Positions 9,037 through 18,022 are shown, counted from the stretch's first letter. The stretch is 64,000 nt of DNA from JACKHO01 sp041398745 (GCA_041398745.1 JAWKUB010000004.1:62001-126000); one strand, 5' to 3'. Numbers and translations are program-made. The notes: generated from the sequence alone by a model not told the origin.

Positions 9037-9626
9037 CCGGGCATCTCTTTAACGATCATCTCGACTCACTTTCCATCAATTCTGCCAGGCATGTGACGGA
9101 CATCCGGGAACCGACACGACACCAGTCTTTCGTATTGAATGACTTGCGAATGCACTTTCCCGCCTGACGCGGATTTCACGCGCCCTGCGAACAGTTTCAT
9201 ACTCGCGAGTGGAAGGGACGGGACCATCGGGCCACTGCTTCCGCCGAATTAAGCCGAAAAAGCGGGCCGTTGCTTCAATCCCGCTACCTGCTGCCTCGAG
9301 ATTCTTCGGCACCAGAGTCGAATTGAGTTCAATCAGCAGAATGCGGCGTCTCACATGCAACTTTCCACATACTCAGTCGATTCCCGCACATTGCGGCAAA
9401 TCCTGCAGATTTCGTTTGCCGACCACATTCTGTGACGTAGCGTTACGCAGCAAGTTTGTGGCGAAGGTTACTGACGCAAGCCTGCAAGATTGGAAGTCTC
9501 GGTAATACGCGTGGGGTAAGCGTATTTACGCGAACTTTTCCGGTTTTATGGATTCGACGGGGTGTTCTGTCGATAAAGATTCAAGTCTGGCCCAACGCGT
9601 TGGGTGAGAGGGAGCATTGTGTAGAG
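9037..9626. other. Gene-poor 590-base region with small inverted repeat
   Basis: No convincing gene was found. A minus-strand frame at 9076-9360 and a plus frame at 9209-9505 have no recognisable features. A small inverted repeat, AATACGC at 9504-9510 and GCGTATT at 9520-9526, lies about 100 nt before the next start and could be an operator or leader hairpin for the 9627 gene. Confidence 0.35.
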
Positions 9627-10163
9627 ATGAAGACCAAGATTTTAGCCGTTGCCGCGCTCGTTGCTGCTGTTGCGATTCCGCAAATCGCGAACGCTCAAGC
9701 AAGTGACAGCCAGTTGTTCCGTGTCATTGTACCGAGCAACATTTCGATTACCGCACCAGTTGCCACTGTGTCAGATACTCACGACGGCGCCGATGGTGAC
9801 TTCGGGTTGCCACCACAATTGTGGAATGTTCGTGGAAACGTCTCAGGCGGTGTGTCGGTAACATGGGTTGTGGGAAGTCCTTTCATCCACACGACAGACA
9901 GCAGCCAGGTCATTGATGCCAGGATTGCAGTTGCCGCTCCAATCAACACAGTCGGTCCAGCAACTTGGACTTCCTCAGGAGCAACTTCGGCTTCTACTTC
10001 AACCTCAACCGCAACTCCACGTACCGCATCGGTGACCTACGTCTCCGATGGTCCTGGACGTGGGGACTTCGGCGTAAGTGTTTCTTTCCAGGGTGGATCT
10101 TACGGAAGTTTCCTCGCTGGATCGTACGAAACCACAGTGACCGGTACCGTCACTCAGAACTAG
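9627..10163 (+). CDS. Small exported Thr/Ser-rich protein, possible surface subunit
   Basis: This 178-residue protein has a clear signal peptide, MKTKILAVAALVAAVAIPQI, ending near ANAQA. The start at 9627 is chosen because the open frame upstream to 9456 has no signal sequence. The mature part is beta-rich with conserved-looking FRVIVPSNISITAP near its N-terminus, a Ser/Thr/Ala stretch near 120-140, and a strand-like ending YETTVTGTVTQN. A strong terminator follows, then a secretin and a chaperone-like gene. I infer a secreted or surface subunit, perhaps pilin-like. It also superficially resembles spore-coat-U, DUF4402 or WxL-type proteins. No family is certain. Confidence 0.8.
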   Translation: MKTKILAVAALVAAVAIPQIANAQASDSQLFRVIVPSNISITAPVATVSDTHDGADGDFGLPPQLWNVRGNVSGGVSVTWVVGSPFIHTTDSSQVIDARIAVAAPINTVGPATWTSSGATSASTSTSTATPRTASVTYVSDGPGRGDFGVSVSFQGGSYGSFLAGSYETTVTGTVTQN

Positions 10164-10216
10164 TCATTGGATGAGAAAAAGGCGACAGGATGTCGAAGTT
10201 TGAGTAAAAACTTGAG

Positions 10217-10250
10217 ACCGCACTTTTCCTTTCTCGGGGAAGTGCGGTTT
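10217..10250 (+). terminator. Intrinsic terminator after the small exported protein gene
   Basis: ACCGCACTTTTCC pairs with GGGGAAGTGCGGT around a six-base loop and is followed by TTTTCGTTT. It would uncouple or attenuate expression of the abundant-looking small protein relative to the downstream secretin pair, as seen in many pilin operons. Confidence 0.85.
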
Positions 10251-10334
10251 TCGTTTGTAATGCAAACCCATTGTGTGGCAGTCAGTCGTCAATGGGACCA
10301 ACGAAAGTGACCGGTGATCAATTCGCGGCCCAGG

Positions 10335-11879
10335 ATGGCAGGCGTGCAATCAGCACTGTGCTGGTGTGCGCTGATTCTTGCGCTGGGTTGTCGCACCATT
10401 TCCACGGAGATGCCGAACCGTTCCGTAGAAGACTTGTACTACGAAGCGGTCTCTCAGGTTCATCCCGAAACGACTTTAGGTCTCGCGAACGGTGGCAACA
10501 CTCCTGCCATCGAGGGCATGATTCTACCCCCCGCACCTGGAGGATCGTTGCCCGAAGGGGATTACGCCCCAATTGCTCCCCCGACATTTCAACCACCGCT
10601 CACACTCGACGCCGTGCGCGAACGACGCCTTGCGTCTGTGAAGTCCGGAACCGAAATCCAATTGGAGCGCGATACAATTCTCCAGGTGGCAGCCGTTGAA
10701 ACGCCGGCAGAGAAACGCGTCTCCGACTTCTTCGAAGAAACGGAAATCCACGAAGCCATTCAATCTCTGGCCACACAGGCTGGTGCGAGCGTCGTCCTGG
10801 ATGAACAGGTTGGTGGAGTGGTCACGGCCGTCATCGAAGATGAACCGTTCGATAAGGCGCTGAAAAAAATCTGCCTGCCGTTGGCCCTAATTTCACATCA
10901 ACGGGAGGATGGCACATGGCTGGTGGGCGTAAACGATCCCGACTCGGCATTGTTCCCGCTGATCGCGCAGCGGACGGAGTACCGTCCTCTGCATTTGTCG
11001 ACAGAGGAACTCATTTCGACCCTGCCAACGCGTCTTAAGCCCTATTTGCAGGCAGTGGATAAGCGGAATCTCATTCTTATCGAGGCTCCAGAAGAGTTGG
11101 TCGACGTCATCATGGCGCAACTCACCAGTGCCGATCAACCAATTCCGCAGGTGGTCCTGGAGGCAATTATTTGCGTAGTTGCTCCGGAATCGAATTTTCG
11201 CTTCGGACTCGATTGGGGGCACGCGGTGCACATGAATAACCAGACAATGCTCGATTTCAGCGCGAATGGGCTCGCATTGAATGGCGTCATTACGCCAAGT
11301 GGCTTGAGCAACATGTTTTCCGATTTTGCGGTTACTTCGGCTTTTGTGAAATTGTTGGCTCAAGAGGGCTACCTGACAATTCGGGCAGCCCCGCGCGTCA
11401 TGGCGAAAGATGGGGAACAGGCCACTATTGCCATCACGCGTGAGACGTTTTTCAGCGTCCAGCCACAGAATGCAGATATTATCTTCCGACAGGACATTCA
11501 GAAGGTCGATGCCGGAATTAGCCTCACCATTACCCCGGTTATTCGCGGGGACAGCATCCAGGTCAACATCGAGAAGGCTGAGGTCAGCGAAGATATTCGC
11601 ACGAACGCGGTCAACGCGGAACTGACGTCGAATCCGTTTCCGCTCATCAATCGCCGCAGTGTGACAACCACCGTCAACATCAAAGATGGTCAGTCCATTG
11701 TCATTGGTGGCCTCGTGCAGCGGCAGACGGTGGATCGCGTGAGTCAGGTACCAGGCTTGGGGCGAATTCCCCGATTGGGGCACATGTTCAGGACGGTCGA
11801 GAAACAGGAGCAGGATGCTGAAGTTGTCATTTTCATTTCGCCGCGCGTCGTGACGCCGGCGGCCCTTCCGTCGCTATGA
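10335..11879 (+). CDS. Secretin-family outer-membrane lipoprotein
   Basis: This 514-residue protein starts at the ATG 10335, or seven codons earlier at a GTG at 10314. A lipobox LILALGC near residue 20 predicts an outer-membrane lipoprotein. An STN/N0-like domain lies near 130-200 (IHEAIQSLATQAGASVVLDE), with an N-domain near 230-280. The secretin beta-barrel region (about 300-505) shows VTSAFVKLLAQEG, INRRSVTTTVNIKDGQ and the C-terminal signature VPGLGRIPRLGHMFR. Secretins form outer-membrane pores in type II/III secretion and type IV pili. No ATPase, inner-membrane platform or pseudopilin is nearby. The stop overlaps the next start by 4 nt, so the two are translationally coupled. Confidence 0.9.
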   Translation: MAGVQSALCWCALILALGCRTISTEMPNRSVEDLYYEAVSQVHPETTLGLANGGNTPAIEGMILPPAPGGSLPEGDYAPIAPPTFQPPLTLDAVRERRLASVKSGTEIQLERDTILQVAAVETPAEKRVSDFFEETEIHEAIQSLATQAGASVVLDEQVGGVVTAVIEDEPFDKALKKICLPLALISHQREDGTWLVGVNDPDSALFPLIAQRTEYRPLHLSTEELISTLPTRLKPYLQAVDKRNLILIEAPEELVDVIMAQLTSADQPIPQVVLEAIICVVAPESNFRFGLDWGHAVHMNNQTMLDFSANGLALNGVITPSGLSNMFSDFAVTSAFVKLLAQEGYLTIRAAPRVMAKDGEQATIAITRETFFSVQPQNADIIFRQDIQKVDAGISLTITPVIRGDSIQVNIEKAEVSEDIRTNAVNAELTSNPFPLINRRSVTTTVNIKDGQSIVIGGLVQRQTVDRVSQVPGLGRIPRLGHMFRTVEKQEQDAEVVIFISPRVVTPAALPSL

Positions 11880-13486
11880 AAATCACTCGCCTGCCGTTTT
11901 CGTTGCTTGCACCACTACTCCTGTTCAATGTTGGTTTCGCTCAACCAGACGAAGCCATTCCAGGAGACACCAGCGAAGTTCGCGTTGGAGATGCCGGTCA
12001 GTTTCGACCTGCGTTTCAAATTGAGCCGCTCGTTCACCGCTTCGAAGCGCGTCGCGGAAAGCTCATTCCGTTTGAGTTTGAACTCGTTGCTAAAACCGAC
12101 ACGACCATCGACGTCAAAGCGGTTGCCATGCTGCAGCAGGAAACGGGCATCATCCTGCCGGCAGAGAATTCACCTGTTCCTGCGGAATTGAGCGTGACTT
12201 CCCAGGGACGCGTGGACTTGGGCCAGGAGGAATCGACACTCATCAAGGGCACCGTCCGCGTTCCTTTGGACGATTCTCCATTTCACACATTTGGCGTGCT
12301 GGTCAAGAATGTGAATACTGAAGCCGTGGATTTGGACGGAGGCGAGCCGGACGGAACACGCCTCGGTATTCGATTCGTCACCCAGTACCTGTTGCGCTGC
12401 GATATCAGTGTGCTTGGCGCGCGTGGCGGCGTCGTCGAACGTCTCGTCATGCCGCATGGGGAACTGGGCGAGGCAAACGGATTCGCACTGGCCCGTGTGT
12501 TCATCCAGAATCCCACTCCCGACTCCACAACATTCAGCGCTCGTTGTCGACTGAGAAACGTAGCGACCGGCGCAGAGTATCCCAGTTTTGAAATGGGAAT
12601 GCCCTGTCGGTCCAACATGAGTGGTCCCGAACGCTTCGAAGGACGCATTTTGGGTGATTCACGTATCCGTATGGAGGCGGCAATTCCGCATCCATTGTTC
12701 GTGGGGGAATACGAACTCATTGTCGAACTGATGGAACGCGACCACGTGAAGTCGACCGAGCGGTTCCCCGTTTCCGTCGTGAATGACGACTTCCCCGCTC
12801 AAAATCGAAACCTGCTCGAAGTCGTGCCGGGTGTGCTGGCTTCGCCTGGAGCCATCGAATTGTCACTCGAACGCGGCGGGCAACGGTCGGCGAGCATTGA
12901 ACTCGGGAATAATCGTCAAGAGGCGGTGACGTTGTCCTTCGAGGCAATTGGCGTCAATGACACTTCGGCCGAATGGCTGCTGGTGCGGCCCGAGAAAGTG
13001 GTCATTGCACCAGGACGAAGTCGCAAGGTGACTGCATTGCTTGGTCCCAATCGAGAAGACGCCACCCACCAGTACGCGCGTCTTGTTCTACGTGAAGTGA
13101 CCGAATCAGAATCCCCTCCGGACGAACATTTACAGACCGTTCTCGTCGGCAAAATCGGACGAGATGCGGGAGAGGCCGTCATCGAGCATGGTGCCCTGGC
13201 CTGGGATGGGACCGGACGACATCCCGGATTCGTGCTCGAAGTAAAGAACACAGGTTCACGCCACCTGCCACTTTACGGCGAAATGGTACTGTCGAGTCCC
13301 GAAGGACAATCGGAACCCATCAGGGCAGGGTACGGCCGCTGGCTGCTTCCAGGTGCCTCCGACACCATCAAATTCCGCATCAGCTCCCCACCCCCCGCCG
13401 GCCAATACCGAGCCGAAGCCCGCATCTACCTGGGTGAGAACCGAGAACCACTTTCAGTGGTTGAGGACATTCAGTTCGGACCATAG
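11876..13486 (+). CDS. Exported protein with Ig-like / pilus-chaperone-like domains
   Basis: This 536-residue protein begins with a signal peptide ending near NVGFAQ. The start overlaps the secretin stop (ATGA). Residues 35-150 form an Ig-like region (FEARRGKLIPFEFEL). A later part at about 345-400 reads WLLVRPEKVVIAPGRSRKVT followed by YARLVLREV, which recalls the N-terminal domain of PapD-type pilus chaperones and also DUF916-like domains. The C-terminus is another beta domain. With the upstream secretin and small exported protein, it may form a substrate, chaperone and pore set. Function is inferred from order and fold-like motifs only. Confidence 0.8.
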   Translation: MKITRLPFSLLAPLLLFNVGFAQPDEAIPGDTSEVRVGDAGQFRPAFQIEPLVHRFEARRGKLIPFEFELVAKTDTTIDVKAVAMLQQETGIILPAENSPVPAELSVTSQGRVDLGQEESTLIKGTVRVPLDDSPFHTFGVLVKNVNTEAVDLDGGEPDGTRLGIRFVTQYLLRCDISVLGARGGVVERLVMPHGELGEANGFALARVFIQNPTPDSTTFSARCRLRNVATGAEYPSFEMGMPCRSNMSGPERFEGRILGDSRIRMEAAIPHPLFVGEYELIVELMERDHVKSTERFPVSVVNDDFPAQNRNLLEVVPGVLASPGAIELSLERGGQRSASIELGNNRQEAVTLSFEAIGVNDTSAEWLLVRPEKVVIAPGRSRKVTALLGPNREDATHQYARLVLREVTESESPPDEHLQTVLVGKIGRDAGEAVIEHGALAWDGTGRHPGFVLEVKNTGSRHLPLYGEMVLSSPEGQSEPIRAGYGRWLLPGASDTIKFRISSPPPAGQYRAEARIYLGENREPLSVVEDIQFGP

Positions 13487-13508
13487 TGGCCAGGTCGTAG
13501 GAGACATT

Positions 13509-13541
<33 letters not shown>

Positions 13542-13577
13542 GTTTAGCTGGGCTCACGAATGCTCCAGTTCCTGTAG

Positions 13578-13679
13578 TAGTCTGTCTATTGATAAATGTC
13601 AGGTGGCACAGACATTCCTGCCTGTGAATTCCCATCACGTCGGAAGTGAATTGCCGGACAATTAGCAATAGACAGACTA
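13578..13679. repeat. Nested inverted repeat enclosing a family A hairpin
   Basis: Perfect 14-base arms lie at 13578-13591 (TAGTCTGTCTATTG) and 13666-13679 (CAATAGACAGACTA). The family A hairpin at 13607-13626 (one mismatch) sits inside. The arrangement looks like one repeat inserted into another, or a small non-autonomous element. Confidence 0.65.
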
Positions 13680-13684
13680 GTAGG

Positions 13685-13750
13685 TCCGGCGGTGCCGGAC
13701 GATTGATGTTTTGGCGTCAGGCGTGGTTTGGTGTCTAACTTATCACCGGC
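13685..13750. repeat. Two-hairpin repeat, family F, copy 1
   Basis: This stretch matches 35481-35546 closely. It begins with GTCCGGC/GCCGGAC around GGT and continues into a second hairpin with arms near GGCGTCA and TTTGGTGTC. It borders the start of a small membrane-protein gene, which argues for that gene starting at or after 13807. Confidence 0.7.
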
Positions 13751-13842
13751 TCTGCGGGTACTTTGTCCAAGTTGGTGGGAAGGCTGCATTGCGGAGCAGG
13801 GCAGGTATGCGGGCGTTGTTGGGATGTGGTATTCTTGGCAAC

Positions 13843-14199
13843 ATGGAAAGTGAAATAGTCATAGACAATGAGCCTCGAGCCGATCAGCAGAGTTCGGTTT
13901 CTCAGTTTGCCGCTGTTGTGGCAAAGGCTGTCGTACTCGCTCTGCTGGTGTTTCTGGTTTACTTCGGCGGCTATCTGGCGTTTCTGGAGCGGAAGGTGTA
14001 TCGCCCGGTGGGGGTAGACGCGGCGACCAGTATTAATCTTTTTGAGATTGAACCGAAGTATCTGATTGAAGGCGGTGCGGTTGAATTTGCTTTTGCACCT
14101 GCACATGAAGTGGACCGTATGATCCGGCGGCGTTACTGGGGGACAATTGAAAAGTCGAACGGGATGAAGTGGAAGAACCCGCGACCTGCGGCTGAGTAG
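13843..14199 (+). CDS. Small single-pass membrane protein, unknown
   Basis: This 118-residue reading starts at MESEIVIDNE. The frame is open upstream, with another Met at 13807, but that part runs into the repeat at 13685-13750. One transmembrane helix lies at about residues 25-45 (KAVVLALLVFLVYFGGYLAF). A short charged C-terminal domain ends in NPRPAAE. No family was recognised. It precedes a DUF1501 gene by 250 nt. Confidence 0.6.
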   Translation: MESEIVIDNEPRADQQSSVSQFAAVVAKAVVLALLVFLVYFGGYLAFLERKVYRPVGVDAATSINLFEIEPKYLIEGGAVEFAFAPAHEVDRMIRRRYWGTIEKSNGMKWKNPRPAAE

Positions 14200-14240
14200 C
14201 CAGGTAGATGTTGTTCTGAATGTAAGATTCTGAAACCACA

Positions 14241-14313
14241 CGAATGGCCCTCCCCGAATCTCGCAAGCTCGATTCGACCCTCCCGTTACTGCTTCGCAGA
14301 CGAGAGGGTGAAG
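14241..14313. repeat. Dispersed repeat family H, copy 1
   Basis: The stretch shares CTCCCCGAATCTCG, CTCGATTCGACCCTCCCGTT and GAGGGTGAA with 52903-52975, in the same orientation. Internal complementary runs (ACCCTC and GAGGGT) would form a hairpin. It is intergenic, between a small membrane-protein gene and a DUF1501 gene. Confidence 0.7.
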
Positions 14314-14449
14314 TTGACTGTCGACTCGACCATTCCTTGTCAGGTGTACTCGCCACACAACAACACCAACCTGATTTTGCAAGAACTCCACCAACGGGTT
14401 ACCATGGCGTGGGAGTTGTTGTCGACATCCATGTTGCCGAGGAAAGCCA

Positions 14450-15793
14450 ATGATTCATCGACGTAGCCTGTTGCAGGTGGGGGGCTCGACGTTTCTGGGG
14501 CTTGGTCTTTCCATGCTTGCTGCGCGAAAAGCGGCGGCGGAGACGTTGGTTCCGCAGGTGAAGTCAGTGGTGCTGGTCTTTCTCACGGGGGGCGGCAGTC
14601 ACATTGACATGTTTGATCCGAAGCCCGACTCCCCCGAAACGAAAGGGGAATTCTCTCCCATTGCCACGGCAGTTCCCGGCATGCACTTTGGCGAACTCAT
14701 GCCAGAATTGGCTGCACGGGCCAATAAGCTGGCGGTGGTGCGGTCGATGTCGCATGGCGACAACCGGCACTTGTCGGGAACACACAACATTCTGTCCGGG
14801 GCCGAGCAGATTTTCCGGGGCGATTCGAACCAGGACAAATCACTCAATCGCATCGACTGGCCGTGCTATGGTGGGGCGATCAATTTGCTACGCCCTTCGT
14901 CTGATGGTCTTCCAGCTCAAGTCACCATTCCGCATCCACTCATTGAAGGAAACCTCGTCTGGCCGGCACAGCATGCGGGGTTCCTCGGTCCGAAGCATGA
15001 TCCCTTCCAGGTGAAAGGTGACCCAAACAGCGACAGCTTTCGCGTGAATGACCTGTCGCTGCTGGAAGGTGTTTCCTCACAGCGACTGGGAGACCGGTGG
15101 CGATTGCTGGACCAGTTCTCACAACGACGGGCTGACATCGCAGCGTCGGAAGCGGGCGTGGGACTGAGCGAGTATCAGAATGCGGCGTACTCGATGCTGT
15201 CGTCGGGACGGCTGACGTCGGCTTTCAATTTGAACGAAGAGTCTCCGGAAACTCGCGAGCGGTACGGCAGAAATGCCAAAGGGCAGACACTGCTCTTGGC
15301 ACGCCGACTTGTGGAGGCGGAGGTTCCGGTCATTCAGTGCAACATGGGGATTGTGCAGTCGTGGGATACGCACGTCGACCATTTCCCGCGCTGCCGCAAC
15401 GATTTGTTACCTCCTACCGATAAGGGCGTGGCTGCATTGCTTGATGACCTGGGTGATCGAGGCCTGCTGGATCAGACCCTGGTCATCATGGTGGGTGAGT
15501 TCGGCAGAACTCCTTCAATTTCACCACTCGCTGGACAAAGTGTTCCTGGGCGACATCACTGGGCACACGCATACACCGCAGTCTTCGCAGGTGGCGGTGT
15601 CCGCGGCGGAACCCTCGTTGGCCAGACCGATGATATTGGCGGCTACCCAGTGACGACCCCGTGGCATCCCAATGATATTGGAGCGACGGTTTACAGTTCG
15701 CTGGGGATTGACCCCGAAACAGCGATACACGATCGAACCGGTCGCCCCGTCCGCCTGAACTATGGCCGCGTCATGGATGTTCTGTATTCGTAA
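14450..15793 (+). CDS. DUF1501 protein (sulfatase-like, Tat-exported)
   Basis: This 447-residue protein starts with a Tat-like leader, MIHRRSLLQVGGSTFLGLGL. The DUF1501 core, related to the alkaline phosphatase/sulfatase superfamily, shows VFLTGGGSHIDMFDPKPDSP, QSWDTHVDHF, MVGEFGRTP and GRHHWAHAYTAVFAGGGVRGG. Such genes are greatly expanded in planctomycetes and usually sit next to a DUF1549/DUF1553 cytochrome gene, perhaps as a degradation pair. None is adjacent here. GAGG lies 10 nt before the ATG. Confidence 0.92.
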   Translation: MIHRRSLLQVGGSTFLGLGLSMLAARKAAAETLVPQVKSVVLVFLTGGGSHIDMFDPKPDSPETKGEFSPIATAVPGMHFGELMPELAARANKLAVVRSMSHGDNRHLSGTHNILSGAEQIFRGDSNQDKSLNRIDWPCYGGAINLLRPSSDGLPAQVTIPHPLIEGNLVWPAQHAGFLGPKHDPFQVKGDPNSDSFRVNDLSLLEGVSSQRLGDRWRLLDQFSQRRADIAASEAGVGLSEYQNAAYSMLSSGRLTSAFNLNEESPETRERYGRNAKGQTLLLARRLVEAEVPVIQCNMGIVQSWDTHVDHFPRCRNDLLPPTDKGVAALLDDLGDRGLLDQTLVIMVGEFGRTPSISPLAGQSVPGRHHWAHAYTAVFAGGGVRGGTLVGQTDDIGGYPVTTPWHPNDIGATVYSSLGIDPETAIHDRTGRPVRLNYGRVMDVLYS

Positions 15794-15818
15794 AAATCTA
15801 CGTCACGGCAAACAAAAA

Positions 15819-15848
15819 ACAGCTCCCCGAATATTCTCAGGGAGCTGT
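15819..15848. terminator. Bidirectional terminator between convergent genes
   Basis: ACAGCTCCC (15819-15827) pairs perfectly with GGGAGCTGT (15840-15848) around a 12-base loop. An A-rich run precedes it, giving a U-tract for the minus-strand thioredoxin gene. On the plus strand a weaker GTTTT follows for the DUF1501 gene. Confidence 0.8.
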
Positions 15849-15878
15849 TGGTGTTTTCAGAGCTGTGAATCGCCGTTG

Positions 15879-16379
15879 CTACTTGGCGACAGGAGCGTCC
15901 GGCGTGGCGGCGGTTTGTTGCACCTGCTGGAATGAGCGGCGGGCGTCGGTCAGTTTTTGATAGAAGACGCTCGACTGGTGGTAGCCTTCAATCCGGCTAA
16001 TTTCATCGGCCTTGGGGCTGAGAATGATGGTGCAGGGGAGGCCTTTGACTCCCAGGATTTCCACGACGCGCTCTTCTTTGTCTGCGTCGAGGTGGACCGG
16101 GATGAACTGGTCGTTCACGAACTGAGACAGTTGCGGGTGACTCAATGTTTCGCGCTCGAGCTTTTTGCAGTAGCCGCACCATTCGGCACCGAACACGACC
16201 AGCATCGGTTTGTTCTCGGCGACGGCAATTTTGTGGGCAGCGCGAAGATCATCCTGCCACTTGACGCCGCTCTTTTCAGGCTTTGAGAAGGAGAAGTTAA
16301 CTGGTGGAGCGGCCTCGATGAGACCACAAAGGCCACCCATCAGGAGACCGCTCAGTAGGAAAAAAGACCGTCGACGCAT
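15879..16379 (-). CDS. Exported thioredoxin-fold protein
   Basis: This 166-residue protein has a signal peptide of about 23 residues (FFLLSGLLMGGLCGLIEA). The thioredoxin-like domain carries the redox motif CGYC (Cys68, Cys71) in FGAEWCGYCKKLE and a cis-Pro region at VKGLPCTIIL. It resembles the thioredoxin_7/DsbD-gamma-like group acting outside the cytoplasm as a thiol reductase. It converges on the DUF1501 gene and shares its terminator. The partner is unknown. Confidence 0.9.
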   Translation of the reverse strand: MRRRSFFLLSGLLMGGLCGLIEAAPPVNFSFSKPEKSGVKWQDDLRAAHKIAVAENKPMLVVFGAEWCGYCKKLERETLSHPQLSQFVNDQFIPVHLDADKEERVVEILGVKGLPCTIILSPKADEISRIEGYHQSSVFYQKLTDARRSFQQVQQTAATPDAPVAK

Positions 16380-16714
16380 GTTGCTGCTACCGTGTGTTCG
16401 TTGTAACTCAGTGAATTCCCTGCGGAAGCGACTGGGCGAGAGTCATCACTTCCCCTCCATTCGCCAAGATCGACACGATCGATACGTCCACGTGAACCGT
16501 TTTATTTCGCAGTAGCGAATTGGGGCAGCCACGGGAATTCGCCTGATGGTCGCCACCCGCAATCGGCAGCGACTGCCGGTTACCACTACTCCAACATGTC
16601 CATACCACGATTCATTTTGACCGCTTGGCTCAACGCTTCGTACAACGGTCGGCGTTTCCTTCATTCCCCGATGGCGGGTACCAGCCCTGGCTCCAGAAAC
16701 CAGGGGAAATAACC
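16380..16714. other. Divergent intergenic region
   Basis: These 335 bases lie between the start of the thioredoxin-like gene (-) and the lipoprotein gene (+). Short frames on both strands have no recognisable features. A short inverted run, GATCGACACGATCGAT near 16468, is present. Nothing else was identified. Confidence 0.35.
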
Positions 16715-17482
16715 ATGATAAAGATCTTGTCTCTCGAACAATCTCGATTCCGCCGATTCATGCTCGGTCTCCTTCTGGGAGCGACCACTCTCGCCGTCGG
16801 CTGCTCAACCGCACAGACCTCGAACACGGCGCGGTCGTCCACCGAGCAGTTGCTGGTGTCGAACGCGATTGACCAGTCACTCAACAAAATCGACTTCTCG
16901 ACGGTCGCCGGCTACTCGGTGCATTTGAACGACAAATACGTTGACTGCGTCGATAAGAGTTATGTCATCGCTGCCGTGCGCCACCGCATCCTCAACTCGG
17001 GAGGTCGGCTGGTCGATGCCCCAGACGAGGCAGACATAGTCCTCGAAATCCGCTCGGGCGGTGTGGGCACTTCGATGTCTGAGTCGTATGTCGGGATTCC
17101 GGAAATCACTCTTCCCGGCATGTTGACGCTTCCTGAAGTACGGGTGTTAGAACGTAAGTCACAACACGGAATCGCCAAGCTGGGATTGGTCGCTTACGAC
17201 CCCAAGACCAATGAAATCCTCGGGACCGGCGGGACATCGCTCGCACAATCTGATGACAGCAACTGGTATGTCGTGGGAATTGGACCATACCAGAACGGCT
17301 CTGTGCGAAACGAAATCGAAAGTTCCACGACCGGATTCGCGGCTCAGGTTCGGAATCGTTTACCGAACCAGGTGGCCTTTGATCAGCCAGGACGACCTGC
17401 CGGACTGGTGGTTGATCCACCTGCACCGGAAGCGAAAGTTTCGACCGAACCTGTGACGCCTGCGTGGTATCAAGAGAAGTAA
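16715..17482 (+). CDS. Lipoprotein of unknown function
   Basis: This 255-residue protein is read from the ATG at 16715, with AGGGGAA 7-8 nt upstream. The longer frame from 16625 lacks these signals. The N-terminus RRFMLGLLLGATTLAVGC is a lipoprotein signal with a lipobox ending at Cys. The mature protein has mixed alpha/beta sequence with conserved-looking GYSVHLNDKYVDCVDKSYV and ADIVLEIRSGGVGTS. I recognise it only as a planctomycete-type envelope protein. It precedes arfB by 61 nt and may be cotranscribed. Confidence 0.8.
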   Translation: MIKILSLEQSRFRRFMLGLLLGATTLAVGCSTAQTSNTARSSTEQLLVSNAIDQSLNKIDFSTVAGYSVHLNDKYVDCVDKSYVIAAVRHRILNSGGRLVDAPDEADIVLEIRSGGVGTSMSESYVGIPEITLPGMLTLPEVRVLERKSQHGIAKLGLVAYDPKTNEILGTGGTSLAQSDDSNWYVVGIGPYQNGSVRNEIESSTTGFAAQVRNRLPNQVAFDQPGRPAGLVVDPPAPEAKVSTEPVTPAWYQEK

Positions 17483-17543
17483 GCTTTGGTCCGTTTTGAC
17501 TTGCCTGAGGTTGTGTTGACTTTGCGCGTGATGTCTTGAGGTT

Positions 17544-17984
17544 ATGACGTCCTCTGCCAGTGATTTGCGAATTACGAACTCCCTCAGCATTCCGCTCAGC
17601 GAGTTGCAGTTCACATTTACACGCAGTTCGGGACCAGGTGGGCAGAACGTCAACAAGGTGAACTCTCAGGCTCATCTCCGCTGGGACGTGGTCGCGAATG
17701 AGACAATTCCTGAGGCCATCAAACAGCGCCTGAGGTCAGCCCAGGCACGCCGATTCACCGTCGAGGGCGAGCTGTTGATTTCCAGTCAGCGGTATCGAGA
17801 CCAGGCACGGAATCGACAGGACTGTCTGGACAAGCTGACGGTCATGCTGCAGGCGGCCGTCGCCGTTCCGAAGAAACGTCGGCCGACTAAAGTCCCGCGC
17901 GGCGTTAAGGAAGCACGGCTGCGAAACAAGAAAGCCAAGGGGCAACTCAAGCAGTCTCGCAAGCGACCGCGCATGGATGACTGA
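17544..17984 (+). CDS. arfB: Alternative ribosome-rescue factor ArfB (class I RF-like)
   Basis: This 146-residue protein is a codon-independent peptidyl-tRNA hydrolase that rescues stalled ribosomes. It carries the GGQ loop in SSGPGGQNVNKVNSQAHLRW (Gly32, Gly33, Gln34). The stop-codon recognition domain of true release factors is missing. The basic C-terminal tail (KEARLRNKKAKGQLKQSRKR) is the part that enters the mRNA channel in ArfB. Length and layout are standard. Confidence 0.95.
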   Translation: MTSSASDLRITNSLSIPLSELQFTFTRSSGPGGQNVNKVNSQAHLRWDVVANETIPEAIKQRLRSAQARRFTVEGELLISSQRYRDQARNRQDCLDKLTVMLQAAVAVPKKRRPTKVPRGVKEARLRNKKAKGQLKQSRKRPRMDD

Positions 17985-18022
17985 ATCGGCGCCTTCTTTT
18001 GAACGCCATTCGTCCGGTTCGG

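Noticed and set aside
9076..9360. 94-codon minus-strand frame
   Set aside because: No start signal, no family resemblance and many Arg/Ser residues typical of chance frames.
10893..11783. 296-codon minus-strand frame
   Set aside because: Antisense shadow of the secretin gene with no recognisable domain.
13735..14394. 219-codon minus-strand frame
   Set aside because: Crosses a small membrane-protein gene and the family H repeat; composition looks like noise.
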